This document shows, piece after piece, positions 9,084 to 15,628 of a stretch of DNA of 58,493 nt. The DNA lies in the NCBI GenBank assembly GCA_903921365.1, contig CAIXPS010000014.1, forward strand, positions 1 to 58,493. The letters are read 5' to 3'. Source of the DNA: an uncultured bacterium. GTDB lineage: Bacteria > Chloroflexota > Anaerolineae > J036 > Brachytrichaceae. Both the position numbers and the translations under genes were made by a program. The notes beneath the pieces were generated by a model. The model was not told the DNA's origin and did not search any database. It saw only the letters and a program-made list of their open reading frames with translations. How positions within the stretch are numbered: position 1 is the first letter of the stretch; each line of letters opens with the position of its first letter.

Positions 9084-9956
9084 CTACTTGGCATCCTTTG
9101 GCGCCGTGATGAACCCATACCCCGCAAGCACCTTCTGCCCCGCGTCAGACAGGACATAGTCAACGAAGCCTGTTGCCGCTGCGGCTTGTGTCGAGTCTTT
9201 CAACGCCGCAATGGGATATGTCGCCACGGTATTCAGGGCATCGGGAATGTCGATGCGAGTCACCTTCGCAGCAGCGTCGCCGCCGATATCTGTCGTATAA
9301 ACAATCCCGCCATCCGCTTCACCGAGCGTTACCTTGGTGAGGACCGACTTGACGCTATCCTCGTACGACACAACGTTCTTCAGGACAGCTTCGCGATAAC
9401 CCGGCGTAAAGCTACTATCCTTCAGCGTCTTTGTCAGGTAGTCGAGCGCATACTGCCCTACCGGCACTTCCTTCGCCGCCAGCACCAGTTTCAACCCTGG
9501 CTTGCCCAGGTCCTGCAACGTTTGCAGTTTGGCGGGATTGTCCCTGGGGACGACGACCACCAGCCGATTGCGGACAAAGACTTTTTCAGTGCCGCTGACG
9601 ACGCGACCGGACTGAATCGCGACAGTCATCTGCGCTTTGTTCGCGGACGCAAAAACATCCGCCGGCGCGACCTGCGCAATCTGTTGGGCGAGCTGCTGCG
9701 ACCCGGCGAAGTTAAACGCCACCTTCACACCCGGGTTGGCGGCCTCATAGTTGCGGCCGATCTCGCTGAAAGCGTCCTGTAATGACGCAGCAGCGAACAC
9801 TTTGATCGTCGCTGGCGCGCCACTGGCAGGGACGCTGGTCGCAGTCGCGCCAGGGGCTGTTGTTGTTCCTGAACAGGCTGTCAGGGTCGCTGCACAAGCG
9901 ATGATACTCAACAATGCAAGACGATAGCTAGACACGAATTTCGATAGATATGGCAT
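9084..9956 (-). CDS. modA: Molybdate ABC transporter substrate-binding lipoprotein ModA
   Basis: A 290-residue protein with a lipoprotein signal (ATLTACSG, lipobox Cys near residue 28) and a Thr/Ala-rich linker. The mature part matches ModA: IKVFAAASLQDAFSEIGRNYEAANPG, FNFAGSQQLAQQI and PADVFASAN, which contain the residues that bind the oxyanion, then YALDYL and GIVYTTD. It captures molybdate or tungstate outside the cytoplasmic membrane and delivers it to ModB. A GGAGG site precedes the ATG. Lipid anchoring of a solute-binding protein fits a single-membrane cell. Confidence 0.93.
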   Translation of the reverse strand: MPYLSKFVSSYRLALLSIIACAATLTACSGTTTAPGATATSVPASGAPATIKVFAAASLQDAFSEIGRNYEAANPGVKVAFNFAGSQQLAQQIAQVAPADVFASANKAQMTVAIQSGRVVSGTEKVFVRNRLVVVVPRDNPAKLQTLQDLGKPGLKLVLAAKEVPVGQYALDYLTKTLKDSSFTPGYREAVLKNVVSYEDSVKSVLTKVTLGEADGGIVYTTDIGGDAAAKVTRIDIPDALNTVATYPIAALKDSTQAAAATGFVDYVLSDAGQKVLAGYGFITAPKDAK

Positions 9957-9996
9957 GGTTCTCCTCCCTATGCTGTAGAAAATAGACGGTCAACGG

Positions 9997-10560
9997 CTAC
10001 TTCAAACCAAGCGCATCACGGCACTCCGACAACCATTCAAGGATTGAAGTCAACTGTCGAACGCGCAAACCAAGGCCAAGCCGGTTGAAGGTCTGAGCCT
10101 GCGGAATCTCAGCCTGCATCTCCTGCAGCCTTGCTATGCCGCGTTGTATCTCGATGACCTGTGCATCAATGAGGTCGCGCGCCATTGCCGGGTTGCTCGC
10201 GGCAAAGTACAGCCGCGTTGTAAACTCCAGCCGGATCGCGTGCACACTGCAACTGGTTGGCTGATTCAGCCATTCATTGAAGCGCGCGCGACCCATAGCA
10301 GTGAGGTTGAACTGCCGGCGCGCCGGCAGCTTCTCCTGTGTCAGCATTTCCCCGGCAATTGCCCCCTGAGTCTCCAGTCGCGCCAGTATGTTGTAGGTCT
10401 GGCTCAGGCTGACTCGCCAGATCTGACCCAGATCCTCGACCAACTGCCGATGCAACTCATACCCATGCGACTGCCGCAAAGACAGAAAACCGAGTAACGC
10501 ATACTCGGGTGATAACCCGCCGCTTTTAGACGCTCTCGCACTGTCACGCGATATACTCAC
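9997..10560 (-). CDS. PadR-family transcriptional regulator
   Basis: A 187-residue protein. Residues about 15-95 form the PadR winged helix: LSPEYALLGFLSLRQSHGYELHRQL, then SLSQTYNILARLETQGAI as recognition and wing region. The C-terminal helices are the dimerisation domain of longer PadR proteins (Vir_act_alpha_C type). It should bind a palindrome as a dimer and be released by a small molecule. The start codon is GTG, and it lies inside a perfect 12-bp-arm palindrome (10549-10575), so self-repression is likely. A similar palindrome precedes the URO-D gene at 2133. The gene directly upstream in the same direction encodes another URO-D-like protein, suggesting that the regulator serves these proteins. 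The ligand is unknown. Confidence 0.9.
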   Translation of the reverse strand: MSISRDSARASKSGGLSPEYALLGFLSLRQSHGYELHRQLVEDLGQIWRVSLSQTYNILARLETQGAIAGEMLTQEKLPARRQFNLTAMGRARFNEWLNQPTSCSVHAIRLEFTTRLYFAASNPAMARDLIDAQVIEIQRGIARLQEMQAEIPQAQTFNRLGLGLRVRQLTSILEWLSECRDALGLK

Positions 10561-10575
10561 TGAGTGAGTATATCG
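10549..10575. promoter_or_regulatory. Perfect palindrome over the PadR start codon
   Basis: Arms CGATATACTCAC (10549-10560) and GTGAGTATATCG (10564-10575) are exact reverse complements separated by TGA. The GTG start of the PadR gene is the end of one arm. Dimeric winged-helix repressors often bind such sites in their own leader, so this is read as an autoregulatory operator. Confidence 0.75.
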
Positions 10576-10590
10576 CCGACCAATCGATTG

Positions 10591-11661
10591 TCAAGGCAAA
10601 AGAGGGCTGATTTCGCGCATCCGCGCAAGCCAGCGCTTTGACTCGTCGAGTGACTCACCCAGCAGGTTGAAGATAAACCGTGTGCCGGCGGGCGCATGCT
10701 GGATGAGGTATTCGGTATCCTCAATGGATACCCACCCCAGAACATGCACCGGCCCCTCAGTCCCGCCCAATGGCTCCAGGATTGTGTTGTAGCCATGCCG
10801 CGCAGCCACCCGATTAAAGGCGTAGAAATGCGGGACTTTCTTGAATGATTCAAACTGATGTTCGGCGTCGGCGCAGCAATGCATCGCCAGGCTGCCAAAG
10901 GTCTGCGACAGATCAACCAGCTCCGGCAGACAAAACTCCTCAAACATGCGTGTGCTCATCACGCCGCATTCGTCGTTTGAGACCCACGGCCCCAGCTCAG
11001 GGGGGCACCACACCGCCGGGCAGTGGCAGGTGCTGCTGTGTGGGAATTCCTTGCGAAACTCGGTCAGGAATGCCTTGAGCAGGATGGCGCATTTGTCCGC
11101 GAGGCGCTTCACCGCCTCCTTTTCCTCCGGATCGGTCATGGCCTGCAGGAAACCCTCTTTGTTCCAGACCAGCGCAGCCGTGTCGAAGCCCGTTTGTATA
11201 TCTGCCGGCCCGAGCCAGACATCTTTCCCCAGTTCCGACTGGACGGCATGAGCAAGCTCAAAGACCCGGTACAGCGTTGGGGATGTCCAGATGCTGGGCT
11301 GTTCGAGGCGATCCGCCTCATCCGCTGTCCACACGAGGGGCTGCGCGGCCGCATTCGTATCGGTGTAGCGATGCACCTGGCAGCCAAAGGCGGCAGCATA
11401 AATGTGCGTGCCTGTCGTCAGCCGCGCGCACGGGACGTTGTCGTCCCCTAGCATTTCGGTGTACTGCACCTGGCGCATGTAGTTTTCAACTGTCTGAGGC
11501 GCCCAGTTCTGCGCTGGCTTATCCGACAAGGTATAGTCGTAATCGGGATGATCTGTGCACCCCAACTGTGGGGGCGTGCAGACAAAGCCATGTCTCTGGA
11601 GCGGACCTTTGTTGAAGATGTTCCGCAAGAAGTGCTCGTTTCGCGTCGTTTGTTCACTCAT
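10591..11661 (-). CDS. URO-D superfamily-like protein, divergent
   Basis: A 356-residue protein with the URO-D superfamily pattern: N-terminal FLRNIFNKGPLQRHGF, a central region with long helices, EFCLPELVDLSQTFG and LAMHCCADAEHQF, where HCCA (His at residue 261) stands at the place of the HxCG metal motif of corrinoid methyltransferases. The remainder (GTRFIFNLLGE, then closing helices) also fits the barrel end. Length is normal. Reaction and substrate are unknown. It lies just upstream of the PadR gene in the same direction, 30 bases apart, and is divergent from ctaA. The ATG has only a weak upstream AGGTG. Confidence 0.7.
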   Translation of the reverse strand: MSEQTTRNEHFLRNIFNKGPLQRHGFVCTPPQLGCTDHPDYDYTLSDKPAQNWAPQTVENYMRQVQYTEMLGDDNVPCARLTTGTHIYAAAFGCQVHRYTDTNAAAQPLVWTADEADRLEQPSIWTSPTLYRVFELAHAVQSELGKDVWLGPADIQTGFDTAALVWNKEGFLQAMTDPEEKEAVKRLADKCAILLKAFLTEFRKEFPHSSTCHCPAVWCPPELGPWVSNDECGVMSTRMFEEFCLPELVDLSQTFGSLAMHCCADAEHQFESFKKVPHFYAFNRVAARHGYNTILEPLGGTEGPVHVLGWVSIEDTEYLIQHAPAGTRFIFNLLGESLDESKRWLARMREISPLLP

Positions 11662-11718
11662 CTCTATGCACCTGCTGTGAATTACCGTCGGTCTGTCCTG
11701 ACCGCCAACGGCAATAGA

Positions 11719-11740
11719 ACTGCTTGGAGTCCTTTAGGAT
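11719..11740 (+). repeat. Dispersed repeat, intergenic copy
   Basis: ACTGCTTGGAGTCCTTTAGG with core GGAGTCCTTTAGGA at 11726-11739. It lies in the 182-base gap between the divergent URO-D-like gene and ctaA and is followed by TTGTATGCCCAC, similar to the sequence after the triple copy at 13559. Confidence 0.65.
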
Positions 11741-11843
11741 TGTATGCCCACTGAGGGTGTTGCGCGCGCGCTGCGGTGTGTTGCATAACCGTGTCGCATA
11801 AACCCGCTTTTTCGCGCGGGCGAGCGGAGTATGATTACTGTCA

Positions 11844-12830
11844 ATGTCCGTAACCTTTCAAAGCAAATACCTGCCCGTCTATGCCTGGTTTGTCACAGCA
11901 TTCAATATTCTGGTGATCGCGTGGGGCGCCATGGTGCGCGCGACGGGATCAGGCGCAGGATGCGGCAACCACTGGCCGCAATGCAATGGGGCGATACTTC
12001 CAGAACTGGCGCGCATCGAGACAGTCATCGAGTTCTCCCATCGCATCAGCAGCGCGTTTGCAGGCGTCTTCGTCGTAATCCTGGTGCTATGGGTTTTCCG
12101 CGCCGCCAGACACCCACTCGCCCGGCGCGCAGCCGTGCTGTCACTCGTGTTCATCGTGATGGAAGGGTTACTCGGCGCGCTGCTGGTGCGACTGGAACTC
12201 GTCGCCGGGAACACATCTGCCTTACGCGCGGGGGCGGTTGCGCTGCATCTGGTCAACACGCTGTTGCTGCTGACATCACTGGCATTGACAGCGCGATCGA
12301 GTGGTAATCCTGCACAGTCCCCACGGGATGCACAGTCGTCGCGTTGGCTGCCCTGGCTATTGGCGATCGGGTTGATCGCGACGGCGCTCCTGAGCGCAGC
12401 CGGCGCAGTCACTGCGCTGGGCGACACGCTCTTTCCAGCGCAGTCGCTCTCGGCAGGTTTATACACCGACCTGGATCCAGCAGCCAACTTCCTGGTGCGA
12501 TTGCGCGTGGTTCACCCATTTCTTGCGGTGATCACTTCCTTCTACCTCATTATGCTCAGCCGCTACCTGCTGGGCGCCTATACCGACCCGACGATTGCGC
12601 GGACTGTCAAATGGCTGCTGGCTCTGGTCATAGTGCAAGTTGCAGCCGGCGTCGTCAACGTGCTCCTTCTCGCGCCCCTCTGGATGCAAGTCGTCCATCT
12701 CGTCCTGGCCGATGCTGTATGGATCACGCTGGTCTTGCTGACCGCTGTGTCACGCACTTACTGCTCGGAGTCCTTTAAGGATGGCGCAACACGCGCCCCG
12801 CGCGCTCCGAGTTCGTTGACCCAACCCTGA
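11844..12830 (+). CDS. ctaA: Heme A synthase (COX15/CtaA family)
   Basis: A 328-residue integral membrane protein with about eight spans. Family marks: GAMVRATGSGAGCGNHWPQC near residues 30-50 (conserved Gly/Cys loop) and IEFSHRISSAF (heme-binding His), then VALHLVN, and VVHPFLAVITS in the second half as the matching His. It oxidises heme O to heme A for aa3-type cytochrome oxidase, so the organism is capable of aerobic respiration. No ctaB or oxidase genes are next to it. The last 22 codons overlap the end of the convergent creatininase gene, and CSESFKDG in this tail is encoded by a dispersed repeat, so the true ancestral C-terminus was probably shorter or different. Confidence 0.92.
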   Translation: MSVTFQSKYLPVYAWFVTAFNILVIAWGAMVRATGSGAGCGNHWPQCNGAILPELARIETVIEFSHRISSAFAGVFVVILVLWVFRAARHPLARRAAVLSLVFIVMEGLLGALLVRLELVAGNTSALRAGAVALHLVNTLLLLTSLALTARSSGNPAQSPRDAQSSRWLPWLLAIGLIATALLSAAGAVTALGDTLFPAQSLSAGLYTDLDPAANFLVRLRVVHPFLAVITSFYLIMLSRYLLGAYTDPTIARTVKWLLALVIVQVAAGVVNVLLLAPLWMQVVHLVLADAVWITLVLLTAVSRTYCSESFKDGATRAPRAPSSLTQP

Positions 12831-13528
12831 ATACAAAACTCCAGCCAGCGGCGACCCTCTTGCGCCGTCGCCTCGGTGGCATCGAGCAACCATTCGGGCA
12901 ATACAGGGAGACTATCCAGCGCAGCCATGCGCACCGTTTCAGGATATGCGGCCATGATGAGTTGCGTTTCGCCTTTACCCGCGTGTCCAACCGGCACGCG
13001 TTCAGCAGTCGGGCTTGGATAGGCAGAAAACGTGTCCAGTGCCGCGACTTTGATCATGCCGAAAATATCAGGCACAGGCAGCGTTGACGGCGCGCGACGT
13101 CCCCACTCGGCGCCCCACTGCGCCGTCAGGTCGCGAACCACCTCCATCGCGGCGCGCTTCAGGCACAACACCTGCAGCCCCTCCGGCCCCTGGTGATGCT
13201 GCATGATGTAAACGCGCCGGAACCCCAGGCTAATGACATGCCGCAGCACCTCGCGCGCGTACTGAAAGAACGGCTCTGGGGAAAAATCGACTTCGCCTTC
13301 TGCCGGGCCTGCCGCCCACGATAGCGTCGGGCCAAAAGAAAACGGCGGCCATAGGACACACTCCGCGCGTCGCGCCGCCTCTTCACAGATCGCATTGGCA
13401 ATCAGGAAGTCAGTTCCGAGCGGCAGGTGCGGGCCGTGATATTCCACGACGCCAGCCGGCATCAGAACCGGGACATTTCGCCGCACCGCATCCTGTAATT
13501 GTTCGGGGCGCATCTCAACAAATCGCAT
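12758..13528 (-). CDS. Creatininase-family amidohydrolase
   Basis: A 256-residue protein of the creatininase/MftE family. Metal ligands are visible in VLMPAGVVEYHGPHLPLGTD (Glu, His, Asp) and in VYIMQHHQGPEG, plus AGKGETQLIMA (Glu). Such enzymes open cyclic or linear amides; substrates include creatinine, FAPy intermediates and peptides, and none can be chosen here. Usually written HGNGGN, the second loop is HHQGPEG in this protein, so activity may differ. The C-terminal residues are encoded by a dispersed repeat and overlap ctaA by 73 bases in convergent orientation. A potential leader AGAGGTATTGC precedes the ATG. Confidence 0.85.
   Translation of the reverse strand: MRFVEMRPEQLQDAVRRNVPVLMPAGVVEYHGPHLPLGTDFLIANAICEEAARRAECVLWPPFSFGPTLSWAAGPAEGEVDFSPEPFFQYAREVLRHVISLGFRRVYIMQHHQGPEGLQVLCLKRAAMEVVRDLTAQWGAEWGRRAPSTLPVPDIFGMIKVAALDTFSAYPSPTAERVPVGHAGKGETQLIMAAYPETVRMAALDSLPVLPEWLLDATEATAQEGRRWLEFCIQGWVNELGARGARVAPSLKDSEQ
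12761..12780 (+). repeat. Dispersed repeat inside the ctaA/creatininase overlap
   Basis: CTGCTCGGAGTCCTTTAAGG, one of eight copies of the repeat. It is read by both convergent genes: as CSESFKD near the end of CtaA and as the last residues of the creatininase-like protein. Confidence 0.65.
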
Positions 13529-13558
13529 AGCAATACCTCTTATGGGCTGATAGATAGA

Positions 13559-13618
13559 CTGCTTGGAGTCCTTTAGGGCTGCCTGGAGTCCTTTAGGACT
13601 GCTCGGAGTCCTTTAGGG
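13559..13618 (+). repeat. Three tandem 20-bp copies of the dispersed repeat
   Basis: Three head-to-tail units with the pattern CTGCYYGGAGTCCTTTAGGR at 13559, 13579 and 13599. The last unit covers the TAA stop (13613-13615) of the minus-strand histidine kinase. Part of each unit, AGTCCT-TT-AGGACT, is self-complementary when the next base fits. Tandem copying shows that the 20-bp unit can multiply. Confidence 0.85.
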
Positions 13619-14692
13619 CTGTATGGGCAGTGTAAACGAAAACCGGCTGCCGCATGCTTTGCCACGGCTTTCGGCGCGCACCTGGCCGCCATGCGACTCG
13701 ACAATAGCCTTCACAATCGCCAACCCCAGCCCGGTGCCGCCGGTTTCGCGGCTGCGGGATTTATCGGCGCGATAAAAGCGATCAAAAACCGATGCAATCT
13801 GCTCAGGTTCCAGCCCCTCCCCGGTATCCTTCACCCCCAGCGTGATGAATCCACCCGCAGCGACACCGGTCACGACTATCTCACCGCCGGCAGGCGTGTG
13901 TCGGAACGCATTAGAGAGCAGGTTAATCAGCACCTGGCGCACGCGGTTCGGGTCACAGGTCGCTTCCGGCAGCCCGGCAGTCTCGTTTGTTATCCGAACA
14001 CCGGTTTCTACAGCCAACGGCTCAACCGCTTGCAACGTCTCCGCAACCAGGACATTCAGATCGGTCGGCTGTTTCTCCAGAGGCAACTGTTGCGACTCGG
14101 CAAGCGCCAATTCGCGCAGGTCATTAACCAACCGGATGAGGTGGCGCGTCTGCCCATACAGGTTCGCGATTTCGGCCTCATCCAGGGTAACCACGTGGTC
14201 AAGGGCAGCGCGCAGATTGCCCTCAAGCACAGTGAGCGGCGTGCGCAATTCGTGCGAAACATCCGCCATCAGATTCTTGCGCGTCTCCTCAGCCCTCTGA
14301 ATCTCGTCCGCCATCTGGTTAAAGGTCGTGCCCAGTTCAACAATCTCGCGGCTGCCATGCGCCTTCACACGCGCGTCAAGGTTGCCCTTGCCCAGAAGAT
14401 GCGCTGCTTTCTGCAGATCGCTGATCGGCCCGCTGACGATACGGCTGATCAGGACGCCCGCTCCGATCCCGATGAAAATGGACAAAATACCGAAATTCAC
14501 CAGACGACCCGCGATCTCACTCTTGAGCGCAATCGGGCCGTCAGGCTCATTGCCGGCAGGTCCGCCTTGGACGGGAGCCCCTTGCGGCGGTCCGCCGGCA
14601 TCCTCCAGCACGATATTGAGAAATTGAAGAAAGAAGACCAGGAACAACACGCCCGCAATCATCAGGCTGAGGCGCACCCATAACCGGTTCAT
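13613..14692 (-). CDS. Sensor histidine kinase, HAMP type
   Basis: A 359-residue membrane kinase. One span near residues 8-28, a short outside loop rich in Gly, Pro and Gln (about residues 32-55), a second span near 65-88, HAMP to about 140, HisKA with VSHELRTPLTVLEGN (phospho-His), and a HATPase domain with N box INLLSNAFRHTP, VKDTGEGL and GGTGLGLAIVKAIVESHGG. All catalytic boxes are intact. It partners the response regulator whose gene overlaps it by 4 bases. The signal is unknown; the loop composition resembles the GGP-rich linker of the divergent esterase lipoprotein. The stop codon lies in a dispersed repeat. Confidence 0.95.
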   Translation of the reverse strand: MNRLWVRLSLMIAGVLFLVFFLQFLNIVLEDAGGPPQGAPVQGGPAGNEPDGPIALKSEIAGRLVNFGILSIFIGIGAGVLISRIVSGPISDLQKAAHLLGKGNLDARVKAHGSREIVELGTTFNQMADEIQRAEETRKNLMADVSHELRTPLTVLEGNLRAALDHVVTLDEAEIANLYGQTRHLIRLVNDLRELALAESQQLPLEKQPTDLNVLVAETLQAVEPLAVETGVRITNETAGLPEATCDPNRVRQVLINLLSNAFRHTPAGGEIVVTGVAAGGFITLGVKDTGEGLEPEQIASVFDRFYRADKSRSRETGGTGLGLAIVKAIVESHGGQVRAESRGKACGSRFSFTLPIQP

Positions 14693-15417
14693 GTGCGCTC
14701 CGTATCGGCAGGACGACGCTGTTCAGGCATTCGGTAGCCAACGCCATAGACCGTCTGAATGTAGACCGGCTCGTCGGGGTCGCTCTCAATCTTGCGGCGC
14801 AGATTGCGAATATGCGTGTCGAGCGCGCGCCCCAGCCCCTCATAGGCGTAGCCCATTGCTTTTTCAAGCAACTCATCGCGCGTGAGCGTGTGACCCGGGT
14901 TGCGCATGAAGGCTTCGAGCATGTTGAACTCGGTGCGGGTGAGTTCGATAGCGCCTGCGTTTACATACAGAATATGTTGGTCAAGGTCGAGTCGCAAAGC
15001 GCCGACCATGAGGATGTGCGTGGGATCGCCTTGAGTCTGGTCGAGCTTGATACGGCGCAACAAGGCATTCACCCGCGCGACCACCTCGCGCGCATTGAAC
15101 GGTTTTGTGACGTAGTCATCCGCGCCGAGTTCGAGACCAACGATTTTATCGGCGTCCTCAACGCGCGCCGTCAACATGATGATCGGCGTCGCCGACAGCG
15201 CGCGGTCGGCGCGAACCAGGCGAGTGACCTCCCAACCATCTTTGTTGGGCATCATCACATCCAGGATCACCAGGTCCGGGCGTTCGCTGCGCAGTGTTTT
15301 CATGGCAAAGTCGCCGTCATAAGCCGTGAGCACCAGATAGCCCGATTGCTCCAGGTAGCCTCGCAGCACTTTTACGATCGATCGATCGTCGTCAACGACC
15401 AGTATTCGTTGTGGCAT
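14689..15417 (-). CDS. OmpR/PhoB-family response regulator
   Basis: A 242-residue regulator. Receiver domain: RILVVDDDRSIVKVLRGYL (acidic pocket), DLVILDVMMPNKDGW (phospho-acceptor Asp), LTARVE and DDYVTKPFNAREVVARV (Lys). The C-terminal winged helix includes IELTRTEFNMLEAFMRNPGH, LDTHIRNLRRKIE and IQTVYGVGYRM. It is activated by the overlapping kinase gene and should bind direct repeats near promoters. The gap of about 210 bases to the divergent esterase gene holds several TCTCAAG boxes, suggesting a target. The ATG at 15417 was chosen because AAAAGG lies seven bases before it; the frame opens nine codons earlier with TTG. Confidence 0.95.
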   Translation of the reverse strand: MPQRILVVDDDRSIVKVLRGYLEQSGYLVLTAYDGDFAMKTLRSERPDLVILDVMMPNKDGWEVTRLVRADRALSATPIIMLTARVEDADKIVGLELGADDYVTKPFNAREVVARVNALLRRIKLDQTQGDPTHILMVGALRLDLDQHILYVNAGAIELTRTEFNMLEAFMRNPGHTLTRDELLEKAMGYAYEGLGRALDTHIRNLRRKIESDPDEPVYIQTVYGVGYRMPEQRRPADTERT

Positions 15418-15489
15418 CTGTAAGCCTTTTAGCGCGTTTCTCAATCGCGGACACGGAGAAGATAAGTGCTGGGAATCCTAGCACAGCAA

Positions 15490-15575
15490 TCTCAAGGAAT
15501 TGTCAAGACAATCGCGCGAAGAATCTCAAGACAAACCCGCAGAAAGAATGCAGGCCATCTTGAGAATGTCTCAAG
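15490..15575. promoter_or_regulatory. Cluster of TCTCAAG boxes between regulator and esterase
   Basis: TCTCAAG occurs at 15490, 15524 and 15569, TGTCAAG at 15501 (11 bases after the first), and the inverted form CTTGAGA at 15559, making CTTGAGA-ATG-TCTCAAG at 15559-15575. Direct repeats at one helical turn are typical sites of OmpR-family regulators. Because the region separates the regulator gene from the esterase gene, they may be binding sites for that regulator. Confidence 0.5.
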
Positions 15576-15628
15576 AATTGATCCTTACACTGGCGGCTGC
15601 ACAAAGCTAAGCAGTAAAGGAATTTGAA

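Noticed and set aside
13559-13618. CRISPR array
   Set aside because: Only three 20-bp units directly joined without spacers and found again elsewhere as single copies.
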